A stretch of DNA of 57,491 nucleotides. It comes from an uncultured Acidobacteriia bacterium (lineage in GTDB: Bacteria > Acidobacteriota > Terriglobia > Bryobacterales > Bryobacteraceae). A model generated the notes under the pieces. That model saw only the letters and a program-made list of their open reading frames with translations, did no database searches and was not told the DNA's origin. Positions 41,311 to 51,357 of the stretch are shown in pieces. Location: the NCBI GenBank assembly GCA_903900705.1, contig CAIUOG010000142.1, positions 1 to 57,491 on the forward strand, in the 5' to 3' direction. Every line of letters begins with the position of its first letter. Position 1 is the stretch's first letter. A program made the position numbers and the translations under genes.

Positions 41311-42198
41311 ATGGCAAGAAACTATCCCACTCCTCACTATCCCGTCCTGCTGGCGGAAACGCTGGAATACCTGGCAATCAAGCCCGGCGGAACGTATCTG
41401 GATTGCACCGCGGGGCTCGGCGGCCACACCACGGCCATCGCCTCGAAGTTGACGGATGGGGGGCGGCTGATCTCGAACGACAGGGATCCCCAGTCTCTCG
41501 AAATGGCCATGCGGAACTCCGCGGAGTTTTCGGAGCGGATCGAATTCCAGCATGCCGAGTTCTCGGAATTGCAACTGACCGGCCTCGACGGCCTGGTCGC
41601 GGATCTGGGTGTCAGCCGCTTTCAGCTCACCGATCCGGAGCGTGGATTTTCGTTTCAGTCAGATGGACCGTTGGATATGCGCATGGACCAAACGCGTGGC
41701 ATGACGGCGGCCGATCTGGTGAATCAAAGTGCAGAAAAAGAACTAGCCGACTGGATCTACCAGCTCGGAGAGGAAAGGAGAGCGCGGAAAATAGCAAGAG
41801 CACTTGTGCGGGCCCGTCCTGTTCGGAGCACATTACACCTGGCGGGTGTAGTGGAACAGGCGGTGCCCCGTACCGGACCCATTCACCCCGCGACTCGCAC
41901 TTTTCAGGCACTCAGAATTCTGGTCAATCGCGAAATGCACGAACTCGACGCCTTACTGGCTGCCGCGCCTCGCATGGTGCGCCCGGGCGGACGAGTCGTC
42001 ATCATCTCGTTCCATTCGCTCGAAGACCGCAAAGTGAAGGACAGCTTCCGGGAACTCGGACGGCTTGAGGAAGCGTTGATTCTGACGCGTAAGCCGGTGG
42101 TACCGAGTGAGCAGGAAATCCGGGAAAACCCGCCGAGCCGCAGCGCCAAACTGCGGGCGGTGGAAATCATCGGGGACGAAACGGCAAACAGACGGTAA
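41311..42198 (+). CDS. rsmH: 16S rRNA (cytosine(1402)-N4)-methyltransferase RsmH (MraW)
   Basis: 295 aa SAM-dependent enzyme methylating C1402 in the ribosomal P site. HYPVLLAETLEYL and the SAM loop DCTAGLGGHT are at the N terminus; GVSRFQLTDPERGFSF, DMRMDQTRGMTAADLVN and VVIISFHSLEDRKVK with SFHSLEDR are the known motifs. The central helical insertion is intact, and the length is close to the usual 300-320. Ten bases after mraZ, second gene of the division cluster. Confidence 0.95.
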   Translation: MARNYPTPHYPVLLAETLEYLAIKPGGTYLDCTAGLGGHTTAIASKLTDGGRLISNDRDPQSLEMAMRNSAEFSERIEFQHAEFSELQLTGLDGLVADLGVSRFQLTDPERGFSFQSDGPLDMRMDQTRGMTAADLVNQSAEKELADWIYQLGEERRARKIARALVRARPVRSTLHLAGVVEQAVPRTGPIHPATRTFQALRILVNREMHELDALLAAAPRMVRPGGRVVIISFHSLEDRKVKDSFRELGRLEEALILTRKPVVPSEQEIRENPPSRSAKLRAVEIIGDETANRR

Positions 42199-42219
42199 CA
42201 AAAGAGGGAATAAGAAGTC

Positions 42220-42735
42220 ATGGCCACTCTGGCGACATTTTTTAAACGGAGCGATGCGGGTGCTGCCGACGCGGGGCGTCGGGCGGTGGTTCGGGCGGAG
42301 TCGGATCCTTTCCGGCTGCGCGCTTTGCCGAACGATGACATTTATCTGTTTTCGAAGCGCATCGATAACAGCCGTATCGTGCGCCAGCAGGATCCGGCCG
42401 CGCGTGGCGAATGCTGGTCCGTTGTGGCCGCCGCCGCCATCGTCCTGTTGCTCTTCGGTAGCGTGATTGCCCCCCATGTGGGCTCCGTGCTCGCCGGCTA
42501 CAAACTCGAAGCGCTGAAGCAGGAGCGCCAGACCCTGCTCGACCAGCGCCGCGAACTCGCCGTGCGGGAAGCTGCCTTGCTCAGCCCCAACCGCCTCCAT
42601 GAGCTCGCCAAAGAGCAGAATCTCACCAATCCCGCCGCGGATCAGGTCATTCATCTGGAAAACCAGGCGCGCGAAGGCAATTTCGCTAAAGTCCAGTCGC
42701 CTGCGGGTTCCGCCACCGTGGATGGCGTCCGCTAG
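42220..42735 (+). CDS. ftsL: FtsL-type divisome protein
   Basis: 171 aa single-pass membrane protein. A basic, unusual N-terminal cytoplasmic part of about 65 residues precedes a membrane helix (about 67-87, VVAAAAIVLLLFGSVIAPHVG), then a coiled coil (EALKQERQTLLDQRRELAVREAALL) and SPNRLHELAKEQNLTNP, the end typical of FtsL/FtsB. Position between rsmH and the FtsI-type gene matches ftsL in most clusters. Sequence conservation in this family is low, so the name rests on topology and location. The long cytoplasmic part is larger than in E. coli FtsL (about 35 residues). Confidence 0.8.
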   Translation: MATLATFFKRSDAGAADAGRRAVVRAESDPFRLRALPNDDIYLFSKRIDNSRIVRQQDPAARGECWSVVAAAAIVLLLFGSVIAPHVGSVLAGYKLEALKQERQTLLDQRRELAVREAALLSPNRLHELAKEQNLTNPAADQVIHLENQAREGNFAKVQSPAGSATVDGVR

Positions 42736-42766
42736 CGTCGTCAGGCGGTAAAGAGGAGTCAGAGCT

Positions 42767-44926
42767 GTGGAATTCCGAGGCCGGCCGAATTTTCTGGCCG
42801 CGGCCAATCGCCTCACGGTGGTGGCCGCGGCTTTACTGCTTTGGGGAATCCGGATTTTTGTCGCCCTGGTTTCCATCCAGGTTTCCAAACACGCCGAATT
42901 TCAGAAAATCGCCCGCTCCCAACAGGAAAAGAAGGTCGACGTGCCTGCCTCGCGCGGCTCGATTCTCGACCGTAATGGCCAGCCGCTCGCCCTCAGCGTC
43001 CCCGCCGATTCCATCTCCATCGATCCCCGCAAAGTCACCCGCCCCCGCTTTGCCGCGGAACTGCTCGGTGACATCCTCCACCTCGATAAGGATGTCCTTT
43101 ACGAGCGCATCCTCAACGGCCAGAAAGCCCACAAAGGCTTCCTCTGGGTCAAGCGGAAGATGGACGCCTTCGAATCCGACCGCGTGAAGGCGCTCAATCT
43201 CGAATTCGCCACCATTACCACCGAAAGCCAGCGCAATTATCCGAAGGGCGAGACCGCCGCCCATGTCATCGGCGCGGTCTATAAGCAGGAAGAGGGCGCG
43301 GCCGGCATTGAGAAGTCCATGGACGCCCTGCTCCGCGGCAAAGCCGGCAAGGAACTGCGCGTCATGGACGTGAAGCGCCGCGGCATTGATTCCCACGTCG
43401 ATTCCGTCGCCCAGGCCGGCGTGCCCATCACGCTCACCATCGACGAACGCCTCCAGTACGTCACCGAACGCGAACTCAAAGCTGGCGTCGAAGCCAAGCA
43501 CGCCCGCTACGGCACCGCCATCGTCATGGACCCCAACACCGGGCAGATTCTGGCGCTCGCCAACTATCCAACCTACGATCCCAACAAGCGCCCCCAGCCC
43601 GGCGAAACGGCCATGGCCCGCTTTGACCTCGGTGTTTCCGTGCCCTTCGAGCCGGGCTCCATCTTCAAGGTCGTCACGCTTTCCGCCGCGCTCGAAACCA
43701 CCAATCTCACGCCGGATTCGCTCATCCCCACCGGCGGCGGCTCGCTCGCCCTGCCCGGCCGCGTCATCCACGAATCCCACCATGGCTTCGGCACCATCAC
43801 CATGCAGCAGGTGCTCGAAAAGTCCTCGAATATCGGCGCAATTCTCATCGGTCAGCACGTCGGTCGCGAAAAGATGTACGAATATGCCACGCGCTTCGGC
43901 TTCGGCTCGAAGACCGGGCTGCCGCTGCCCGCCGAATCGGCCGGTCTGCTCCGCCCCGTAAGCAAATGGGGCACCACCTCTCTGGCCTCCATCTCCATGG
44001 GCCATGAGGTCTCCACCACCTCCGCCCAGCTCGCCCGCCTCTGCTCCGTCATCGCCAACGGCGGCATGCTCGTCAAGCCGCAGATCATCCTGAAGCGCGG
44101 CGACCAGCTCGAAAAGACCGAAGCCCCCGTGCGCGTGCTCAAGCCCGAAACCGTCATGAAGATGCGCATGATGATGGAAGGCGTCGTTCTGCGCGGCACC
44201 GCCAGGGGCACCGCCCGGCTGGATGGTTACACCTCCGCCGGTAAAACAGGCACCGCGCAGATCTTCGAACACGGCCACTACACGCACCTCTACAACGCGT
44301 CTTTCATGGGCTTCACGCCCGTCACCAATCCGCAGCTGGTGATCGTCGTCACCATCAACGGCACCGCCGGTGATTCCGGCATGGGCGCGGCCGCCGCCGC
44401 TCCCGTCTTCAAAAACATCGCCACCGAAGCGCTCCGCATGATGGATGTCCCCAAGGATATTCCCGAAGACATCGCCGACGTGAAGAAGCCCAAAAAAGAA
44501 GACAAGGCAATGGAAGATGTCGCCATCGCCGGTCTCGGCAAGGGCAGCATCATGGCTGAAGACCAGACCGTGAAAGAGCTCATGGCCGAACAGGAAATCC
44601 TCCTCCGTCAGGTGGCCGAGGAGAACGCCGAAGTCATCCCGCCGTCATCCGGGCCCCGTCCTGCCGCCCCGGCCCCCCTGCTCGCCCTCGCCGCGCCCGC
44701 GCCTGTCCTCCCGGCCCCCGCGCCGGCCGCCCCCGCCCCGCCCGTGCCCCACGGTGCAACCGTGCCGGACTTCCGCGGCAAGTCCATGCGGAACGTGGTC
44801 GAAGAAGCTTCCGCCGAAGGCATTGAACTCACCATCGAAGGCAGCGGCGTGGCCCGCGTGCAGGTCCCCATGCCGGGCAAACCCCTCCACCCCGGAGAGC
44901 GGATCCGCATCGTTTTTACGCGCTGA
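42767..44926 (+). CDS. ftsI: Division-specific transpeptidase FtsI (class B PBP) with PASTA domain
   Basis: 719 aa, longer than E. coli FtsI. One N-terminal membrane segment (about 18-37), a pedestal domain beginning DVPASRGSILDRNG, then the transpeptidase with S298-I-F-K301 (SxxK), S353-S354-N355 (SxN) and K493-T494-G495 (KTG). After residue 565 come a charged helix and a Pro/Ala-rich linker, then one C-terminal PASTA domain (VPDFRGKSMRNVVEEASAEG) of the type seen in SpoVD and PBP2x. Start GTG with a preceding AGAGGAG. Cross-links septal peptidoglycan together with FtsW (50215-51357). Confidence 0.95.
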   Translation: MEFRGRPNFLAAANRLTVVAAALLLWGIRIFVALVSIQVSKHAEFQKIARSQQEKKVDVPASRGSILDRNGQPLALSVPADSISIDPRKVTRPRFAAELLGDILHLDKDVLYERILNGQKAHKGFLWVKRKMDAFESDRVKALNLEFATITTESQRNYPKGETAAHVIGAVYKQEEGAAGIEKSMDALLRGKAGKELRVMDVKRRGIDSHVDSVAQAGVPITLTIDERLQYVTERELKAGVEAKHARYGTAIVMDPNTGQILALANYPTYDPNKRPQPGETAMARFDLGVSVPFEPGSIFKVVTLSAALETTNLTPDSLIPTGGGSLALPGRVIHESHHGFGTITMQQVLEKSSNIGAILIGQHVGREKMYEYATRFGFGSKTGLPLPAESAGLLRPVSKWGTTSLASISMGHEVSTTSAQLARLCSVIANGGMLVKPQIILKRGDQLEKTEAPVRVLKPETVMKMRMMMEGVVLRGTARGTARLDGYTSAGKTGTAQIFEHGHYTHLYNASFMGFTPVTNPQLVIVVTINGTAGDSGMGAAAAAPVFKNIATEALRMMDVPKDIPEDIADVKKPKKEDKAMEDVAIAGLGKGSIMAEDQTVKELMAEQEILLRQVAEENAEVIPPSSGPRPAAPAPLLALAAPAPVLPAPAPAAPAPPVPHGATVPDFRGKSMRNVVEEASAEGIELTIEGSGVARVQVPMPGKPLHPGERIRIVFTR

Positions 44927-44929
44927 ACT

Positions 44930-46414
44930 ATGACACTGAGCGAGGTATTGGCGGGTACTCCAGTGTCTTCGGACATCGCGCCCCACCTTGCCTCCACGCC
45001 GGTCACCGGGCTCGAATATGACTCCCGCAAAGTGACCCCCGGCAGCCTCTTCTTCGCCTTTCCCGGCGCGAAGGCCGATGGCCGCGCCTTCGCCGCGCAG
45101 GCCCTCGAAAAGGGCGCAATCGCCGTCGTCAGCGAGTTGCCCGCCCCCGATGACTTCACCGGCGCCTGGCTCCGCACCGCCCACGGCCGCCAAACCCTCG
45201 CTCTCGCCTCCCGCCGCTTCTACGGCTCTCTCGATCAAAAAATCGCGCTCACAGGCATCACCGGCACCAACGGCAAAACCACCACCGGCTACCTCATCGA
45301 TTCCATCCTCCAGGCCGCGGGCAAGACCACCGTGCTCGTCGGAACCATTGAATACCGCCTCGCCGGGCAGGTTCTGCCGGCCGTCAACACCACCCCGGAA
45401 TCGCTCGATCTCCACCGCCTCCTCGCGGAACTCCACCATCTCGGCGGCACGCACGCCACCATGGAGGTCTCCTCCCACGCCCTCGCGCTCGCCCGCGTCT
45501 ACGGCCTCGAATTCCACACCGCCGTCTTCAGCAATCTCACGCGGGACCACCTCGACTTCCACCTCACCATGGAAGAGTACTTCGCCGCCAAACAGCTTCT
45601 CTTCACCGGCTCCGGCGGCCCCCCGCCCCGCTTCGCCGTCATCAATCGCGACGACGAATGGGGTCGCAAAATCACCGTCCCCGGCGCCTCCCAGGTGCTC
45701 TGGTACGGCCTCACGCAGGACGCCATGGTGCGCGCCCGCCAGGTCAGTTCCGGCCTCACCGGCCTCCGTTTCGAAGTCGTCTTCGATAAGCTCCGCTTCG
45801 AAGTGCGCTCGCCCCTCATCGGCAAAATCAACGTCTACAACATCCTCGCCGCCTGCTGCGCCGGCATGACGTATCAGCTTACGCCCGAAGTCATCGCGCG
45901 CGGCATCGAAAACTGCGCCGGCGTTCCCGGGCGCTTTGAGCGCGTCGATGAAGGCCAGCCCTTCGGCGTCGTGGTGGATTACTCCCACACCGATGACGCT
46001 CTTCGCAACGCCATCGCCGTCGCCCGTTCCCTCAATCCGAAACGCGTCATCACCGTCTTCGGCTGCGGTGGCGACCGCGACCGCACCAAGCGTCCCATCA
46101 TGGGCCAGGCCGCCGGTTCGCTCAGTGATCTCGTCATCGTCACCAGCGATAACCCGCGCTCCGAAGATCCGCTCCAGATCATGAACGACGTGATGGTCGG
46201 CGTTCGTCGCACCGACACCCGCACCATCATCGAACCCGACCGCGCCGCCGCCATTCGCAAAGCCGTCGAAGAAGCCCGCGCCGGCGACATCATCCTGCTC
46301 GCCGGAAAAGGCCACGAAACCTACCAGATTTTCCGCGATAAAACCATCCATTTTGACGATCGCGAAGTGGCCCGCGAAGTCCTGCAATCCTTCGGTTTCC
46401 GGAGGAAGGCATGA
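44930..46414 (+). CDS. murE: UDP-MurNAc-tripeptide synthetase MurE (meso-DAP type)
   Basis: 494 aa Mur ligase adding the third residue of the stem peptide. The N-terminal domain has EYDSRKVTPGSLFFAFPG; the central ATPase has GITGTNGKTTT and the carbamylated-lysine region SSHALALARVYGLEF; the C-terminal domain has DYSHTDDAL, FGCGGDRDRTKRPIMG and the TSDNPRSEDP motif. DNPR is the hallmark of enzymes specific for meso-diaminopimelate, so the organism's peptidoglycan should be DAP-type. ATG start three bases after the ftsI stop. Overlaps murF as ATGA. Confidence 0.96.
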   Translation: MTLSEVLAGTPVSSDIAPHLASTPVTGLEYDSRKVTPGSLFFAFPGAKADGRAFAAQALEKGAIAVVSELPAPDDFTGAWLRTAHGRQTLALASRRFYGSLDQKIALTGITGTNGKTTTGYLIDSILQAAGKTTVLVGTIEYRLAGQVLPAVNTTPESLDLHRLLAELHHLGGTHATMEVSSHALALARVYGLEFHTAVFSNLTRDHLDFHLTMEEYFAAKQLLFTGSGGPPPRFAVINRDDEWGRKITVPGASQVLWYGLTQDAMVRARQVSSGLTGLRFEVVFDKLRFEVRSPLIGKINVYNILAACCAGMTYQLTPEVIARGIENCAGVPGRFERVDEGQPFGVVVDYSHTDDALRNAIAVARSLNPKRVITVFGCGGDRDRTKRPIMGQAAGSLSDLVIVTSDNPRSEDPLQIMNDVMVGVRRTDTRTIIEPDRAAAIRKAVEEARAGDIILLAGKGHETYQIFRDKTIHFDDREVAREVLQSFGFRRKA

Positions 46415-47802
46415 CGTTGTCCGTCCACGGAATCGCCCGCGCCCTCGGCCTCGCGATTCCAGAGTCCGATATCAGCATCTCCGGCTGGAGCATTGACTCC
46501 CGCAGCATCAACCCCGGCGACTGTTTCTTCGCCCTCCGCGGCCCCTCGCATGACGGTCATGACTTCGTCCGGAAGGTCTTCGAACAGGGCGCTGCGCTCT
46601 CCATCGTCGAGCGCCACATCGAGGGCGCGGGCCTGCAACTGGTGGTCCCCAACGCCGAACAGGCGCTCGCCCGTCTGGCCGCCGCCGTGCGCGCCCGCAT
46701 GACCGGCGTCACCGTCATCGGCGTCACTGGCAGCGCAGGCAAAACCACCACCAAAGACACCGTCGCCAGCCTCGCCGCCACCCGCTTCCGCACCGGCAAA
46801 ACCGTCGGCAATTTCAACAATCACCTCGGCCTGCCCCTCTCCATCCTTCGCCTGCCGGATGACTGCAAAGTCGCCGTGCTCGAAATGGGCATGAACCACG
46901 CCGGTGAAATCCGTGCTCTCGCGCAACTTGCCAAACCCTCCATCGGCGTCATCACCAACGTCGGCTGGGCGCATACCGAAAACTTCCCCGATGGCATCGA
47001 AGGCGTTTCGCGCGCCAAACGCGAACTCATCGAAGAACTGCCGCCCAACGGCATCGCCATCCTCAATGCAGACGATCCCCGCGTCCGCGAATTCGCCAAA
47101 ATCCACCCCGGCCGCTCGATTTTCTATGGCTTTTCTGAAGATGCCGAAGCAAGCTCGCCGGAAGGTGCGCGTCCGGAAACCGTTCGCGCCGAAAACGTCG
47201 TACTCTCCCCCTCCGGCGTGAAGTTCCGCGCGCTGGGCGTGGATTACTCCGCCTCCGTCGCCGGCCGCCATGCGGTCAGCAACCTGCTCGCCGGCATCGC
47301 CGTCGCCCGCGCTCTCGGTATCGATCCCGACCTTCTCCGTCCCGCCGTCGCAGCCCTTTCGCCTGGCAAAATGCGCGGCGAACACTTCGTCCGCAACGGC
47401 GTCACCATCATCAACGATTGCTACAACGCGAACCCCGAAGCCACCCGGTCCATGATCGGCATGCTCTCTGGTGTTCCCGCTCAGCGCCGCATCGCGGTGC
47501 TGGGTGAAATGCTCGAACTCGGCCGTGAGGCCGAAACCCTGCACCGCGATACAGGAAGATTCACTGCGGAGCAGGGTATTCATGCCGTAATTGGCATACG
47601 CGGCGCTGCCCGGTTCATTGTCGATCAGGCTGTGAAATCCGGGATGTCGGACAGCGCCGCGTTCTTTTTCGATTCCTCCGAAGCGGCAGGGGATTTCCTG
47701 CGGGACTTTCTGCGGCCCGGCGACGCCGTGCTGTTCAAAGGCTCCCGCGGTGTCCAGGTGGAAAAGGCTCTCAACCGGGTCGTCGGCGAAGGCGGGAATT
47801 AG
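46411..47802 (+). CDS. murF: UDP-MurNAc-tripeptide-D-Ala-D-Ala ligase MurF
   Basis: 463 aa. Motifs in order: the N-terminal SIDSRSINPGDCFFALRG, ATP site GVTGSAGKTTTKD, NNHLGLPLSIL, LEMGMNHAGEIR, and the C-terminal NDCYNANPEATRSM. It adds D-alanyl-D-alanine to the UDP-MurNAc-tripeptide. The start overlaps the murE stop by four bases. The D-Ala-D-Ala it uses must come from a ddl gene outside this cluster. Confidence 0.96.
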   Translation: MTLSVHGIARALGLAIPESDISISGWSIDSRSINPGDCFFALRGPSHDGHDFVRKVFEQGAALSIVERHIEGAGLQLVVPNAEQALARLAAAVRARMTGVTVIGVTGSAGKTTTKDTVASLAATRFRTGKTVGNFNNHLGLPLSILRLPDDCKVAVLEMGMNHAGEIRALAQLAKPSIGVITNVGWAHTENFPDGIEGVSRAKRELIEELPPNGIAILNADDPRVREFAKIHPGRSIFYGFSEDAEASSPEGARPETVRAENVVLSPSGVKFRALGVDYSASVAGRHAVSNLLAGIAVARALGIDPDLLRPAVAALSPGKMRGEHFVRNGVTIINDCYNANPEATRSMIGMLSGVPAQRRIAVLGEMLELGREAETLHRDTGRFTAEQGIHAVIGIRGAARFIVDQAVKSGMSDSAAFFFDSSEAAGDFLRDFLRPGDAVLFKGSRGVQVEKALNRVVGEGGN

Positions 47803-47808
47803 TTACTC

Positions 47809-48942
47809 ATGCTCTATTGGCTCTTATACGAACAACTCTATCCGGCAATAAAAGCTTTTAACGTCTTTCGTTATGTGACGGCCCGCGCCATGTTTGCCAG
47901 CCTCACGTCTCTGTTCTTCTGCGTCCTCGTGGGCCCCTGGTTTATTAACAAACTCCGCGAATTCCAGATCGGTCAGCATATCCGCGAAGACGGCCCCAAA
48001 GGCCATCAGAAAAAGGCCGGCACCCCCACCATGGGCGGCCTGCTGATTCTTACCAGCATCATCGTTTCCACCCTGCTCTGGGCGGACCTCCGTCATATGT
48101 ATGTCTGGATCGCCATCTTCGCCCTCGCCTCCTTCGGCGTCATCGGTTTTATTGATGACTACGCCAAAGTCGCGAAAAAGCGGAACCTCGGTCTTACCTC
48201 GGGTCAGAAGTTCTTAGCCCAGCTCATCGTCGCCGCCATCATCACCACCGTCCTCGGCGTCATGCAGTCTTATAACGCTTACACCACCACGCTGAACATG
48301 CCATTCTTCAAACAATGGCAGCCGGATCTTCTGATCCACATGTTCCTCAACAGCCCGTGGACTTACCCCCTCGCCTTCCTGCCCTTCTATCTGTTTTTTG
48401 TTGCCGTAGTCGTCGGCTCCAGCAACGCCGTTAACGTAACGGATGGTCTCGATGGCCTCGCCATCGGTCTCATGGTCATCTCGGCCGGCGCGCTCACCGT
48501 GCTCGCCTATACCAGCGGCAATCGCGAACTGGCGAATTATCTGCTCCTCGCCCGCAACCCACGCACTGCGGAACTCACCATCTTCTGCGCCTCCATGACC
48601 GGCGCCAGCCTCGGCTTCCTCTGGTGGAACTCCCACCCCGCCGCCGTCTTCATGGGCGACGTCGGTTCGCTCTCGCTCGGCGGCGCGATTGGCGTGGTCG
48701 CGGTTCTCATTAAACAGGAAATTCTGCTGATTTTCATCGCTGGCATGTTCGTCATCGAAATCCTCAGCGTCATCCTCCAGGTCGGCAGCTACAAGCTCCG
48801 CAAAAAACGCATCTTCAAAATGGCGCCCGTCCACCACCATTTCGAAGCCCTTGGCTGGTCGGAGGAAAAAATCATCGTGCGCTTCTGGATCATCGGCTTT
48901 GTTCTCGCCCTGTTCGCGCTCACCACCCTGAAACTCCGATGA
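47809..48942 (+). CDS. mraY: Phospho-N-acetylmuramoyl-pentapeptide-transferase MraY
   Basis: 377 aa ten-helix membrane enzyme transferring phospho-MurNAc-pentapeptide to undecaprenyl phosphate (lipid I). Diagnostic segments: PTMGGLLIL, FIDDYAKVAKKRNLGL, the catalytic NVTDGLDGLAIG, MGDVGSLSLGG and APVHHHFEALGWSEEKI. Follows murF by six bases and overlaps murD by ATGA. Confidence 0.97.
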   Translation: MLYWLLYEQLYPAIKAFNVFRYVTARAMFASLTSLFFCVLVGPWFINKLREFQIGQHIREDGPKGHQKKAGTPTMGGLLILTSIIVSTLLWADLRHMYVWIAIFALASFGVIGFIDDYAKVAKKRNLGLTSGQKFLAQLIVAAIITTVLGVMQSYNAYTTTLNMPFFKQWQPDLLIHMFLNSPWTYPLAFLPFYLFFVAVVVGSSNAVNVTDGLDGLAIGLMVISAGALTVLAYTSGNRELANYLLLARNPRTAELTIFCASMTGASLGFLWWNSHPAAVFMGDVGSLSLGGAIGVVAVLIKQEILLIFIAGMFVIEILSVILQVGSYKLRKKRIFKMAPVHHHFEALGWSEEKIIVRFWIIGFVLALFALTTLKLR

Positions 48943-50231
48943 CCCTCCGGCATTCCAATTCGCTCGTCGTCGGTATGGAAAAATCCGGCCGCGCCGCCGC
49001 CGCCTTCCTGCGCGCGCAAGGCGCTGTCGTCACCTGTACCGATCTCAAACCGCGGGATCTCCCCGGCTTCCGCCCGCAGACTGACGAACTCTTCGCCGAA
49101 CCCTGGGACCTCATCGTCTTATCGCCCGGCGTGCCCACTGACCTGCCCGCTCTCGAAGCCGCCCGCGCCCGCGGCGTTTCCGTAATCGGCGAAATCGAAC
49201 TCGCCGCTCCGTTCCTCCAGGGCCACACCATCGGCATCACCGGCTCCAACGGCAAGACCACCACCACCTCGCTCGTCGGCCATATTCTGCAGTCCGCCGG
49301 AGTGCCCGTCCAGGTCGGCGGCAATATCGGGACCCCGGTCATCGCCATGGCCGAAATCTCCCGCGAGGGCCAGTGGAACGTGCTCGAACTCTCCAGCTTT
49401 CAGCTCGAAAATATCCGCGCCTTTCACGCTCACGTCGCCGTCTGCCTCAACGTCACCCAGAATCATCTGGACCGTCACCACACCTTCGAAAATTACGCCG
49501 CCGCCAAAGGCAACCTCTTCCGCACCCAGCAACCCGGCGACTTCGCGGTTCTCAACGCGGACGACGCCACCTGCCGCTCCTTCTCATCCCTCACCCCCGC
49601 CACGCCCCTCTGGTTCAGCGGCAACGACATTCGCGATGCCCAGGTCTTCGTCAACGGCGAACCCCTCATGCCGCTCGCCGATATCCCCATCCCCGGCCGC
49701 CACAACGCGGAGAACGTCATGGCCGCCGCCGCCGCCGCGCGCCTCGCCGGTGTGCCCCTCGCCGCCATCGCCGCCGCCGTCCGCACCTTCAAAGCCGTCG
49801 AACACCGCCTCGAATTCGTCGCGGAAATCAACGGCGTGCGCTTCTACAACGATTCCAAAGCCACCAGCGTTGACGCCACCATCAAAGCCCTCGATTCCTT
49901 CGAAGGCCATCTCTGGGTCATCCTCGGCGGCAAAGACAAGGGCAGCGATTACACCGTGCTCCGCGACCGCCTCCATCGCAAGGCCCTCGCCGCCCTGCTC
50001 ATCGGCTCCTCCGCCGAAAAAATCGCCGCGCATCTCGCTGGCGCGGTAAAAATAATGGAGGCTGGCACGCTCGACCGCGCCATCGCCGAAGCCTGGAAAA
50101 ACGCCGCCCCCGGCGACACCGTGCTCCTCGCTCCGGCCTGCGCGAGTTTCGATCAGTTCCGCAGCTACGAACATCGCGGGCAGGTTTTCAAAGAAATCGT
50201 CGGAAGGTTAAAAAATGGCGCAGAAGCTTAA
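48939..50231 (+). CDS. murD: UDP-MurNAc-L-alanine D-glutamate ligase MurD
   Basis: 430 aa cytoplasmic Mur ligase adding D-glutamate. It has the N-terminal nucleotide-binding fold (VVGMEKSGRAAAAFL), SPGVPTDLPAL, the P-loop GITGSNGKTTTTSL, NVTQNHLDRHHTFENY and the C-terminal FYNDSKATSVDATIKAL and LGGKDKGSDY. Start overlaps mraY by four bases; its end overlaps ftsW by 17 bases. Confidence 0.96.
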   Translation: MTLRHSNSLVVGMEKSGRAAAAFLRAQGAVVTCTDLKPRDLPGFRPQTDELFAEPWDLIVLSPGVPTDLPALEAARARGVSVIGEIELAAPFLQGHTIGITGSNGKTTTTSLVGHILQSAGVPVQVGGNIGTPVIAMAEISREGQWNVLELSSFQLENIRAFHAHVAVCLNVTQNHLDRHHTFENYAAAKGNLFRTQQPGDFAVLNADDATCRSFSSLTPATPLWFSGNDIRDAQVFVNGEPLMPLADIPIPGRHNAENVMAAAAAARLAGVPLAAIAAAVRTFKAVEHRLEFVAEINGVRFYNDSKATSVDATIKALDSFEGHLWVILGGKDKGSDYTVLRDRLHRKALAALLIGSSAEKIAAHLAGAVKIMEAGTLDRAIAEAWKNAAPGDTVLLAPACASFDQFRSYEHRGQVFKEIVGRLKNGAEA

Positions 50232-51357
50232 GACAGACTGGATCCTCTTTACCACCGTAATGCTGATGGTGCTCTTCGGCTCCGTCATGGTTTACAGCGC
50301 CTCCTCCGTGGTGGCGGACATCCGCCAGGGCTCCAGCTGGTATTACGCCCTCCGCCAGCTCATCTGGATCATCCTCGCCATCCCGCTGATGATGTTCTTC
50401 AAGAAACTGCACTACCGCAAGCTCCAGACGCCCGCCATTGCCTTCACTCTCATCGGCGTCGTCATGATGCTGCTGGTGGCCGCCTACTTTGCCGATCCCG
50501 CCCAGCACCGCTGGATCCGCTTCCCCTTCTTCGGCGGCCTCCAGCCCGCTGAACTCGCCAAACCCGCCATCGTATTGTTCCTGTCCTACTTCATCGCCCT
50601 GCGCTCCAAAGTCATCAACAAAGGCTCCACGCTTGTCCCCGCGCTCCTCGCCCTCGGCTTCATCACCATGGCCGTCGTCGTGGCCGACCTCGGCACTCCC
50701 ATCGTCCTCGTCTCCACCGCCGCCGTCATGTTCTGCGTCGCGGGCCTCGAACGCCGCTACATCGCCATGGCCCTGGTCCTTGCCGTCCTTGCCTGCTGCC
50801 TCGCCGTCGCCGCCAAGCCCTACCGTCTCGCCCGCGTCGTCAGCTTTGCGGACCCCACTTTCAAATACATCGACAAATTTGATAAAAAAGGCTGGATTCG
50901 CTCGCGGATCAAACAAACCGTCACCGCCAAGGACACGAATTATCAGATTCGCCAGGCCGTCATCGCCGTCGGCTCCGGCGGCCCCACCGGCGTCGGCCTC
51001 ATGCAGGGCCGTCAGAAACTCTTCTATCTCCCCGAATCCCACACCGACATGATCTTCGCCGTCGTCGGCGAAGAGTTCGGCCTCTTCGGCTCCTCCGCCG
51101 TCATGCTCGGCTTTCTCCTCATCCTCTGGCGCGGCATCCGCGCCACCGCTCTCATGCAGGATGAGTTCGGGCGCTACCTCGCGCTCGGCATCACCACCAT
51201 GATCGTCATCCAGGCCTTCTTCAACATCAGCGTCGTTCTGGGCCTCGTGCCCCCCAAAGGAATTCCGCTTCCCATGATCAGCTTCGGCGGCAGCTCCCTC
51301 CTGGTCACGCTCGCCTCCATGGGCATTCTCATGAACGTCTCGGAGCACGCCGGGTGA
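50215..51357 (+). CDS. ftsW: Septal lipid II polymerase FtsW (SEDS family)
   Basis: 380 aa with ten predicted membrane helices. SEDS hallmarks: GSVMVYSASS in TM1, RWIRFPFFGGLQPAELAKPA (with the R-W-I near residue 100), GVGLMQGRQKLFYLPESHTDMIFAVVGEEFG in the large loop, including the catalytic aspartate of SEDS glycosyltransferases, and PLPMISFGGSSLLVTLASMG at the end. Forms the septal synthase with FtsI. Overlaps murD by 17 bases, and its stop overlaps the murG GTG as GTGA. Confidence 0.95.
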   Translation: MAQKLKTDWILFTTVMLMVLFGSVMVYSASSVVADIRQGSSWYYALRQLIWIILAIPLMMFFKKLHYRKLQTPAIAFTLIGVVMMLLVAAYFADPAQHRWIRFPFFGGLQPAELAKPAIVLFLSYFIALRSKVINKGSTLVPALLALGFITMAVVVADLGTPIVLVSTAAVMFCVAGLERRYIAMALVLAVLACCLAVAAKPYRLARVVSFADPTFKYIDKFDKKGWIRSRIKQTVTAKDTNYQIRQAVIAVGSGGPTGVGLMQGRQKLFYLPESHTDMIFAVVGEEFGLFGSSAVMLGFLLILWRGIRATALMQDEFGRYLALGITTMIVIQAFFNISVVLGLVPPKGIPLPMISFGGSSLLVTLASMGILMNVSEHAG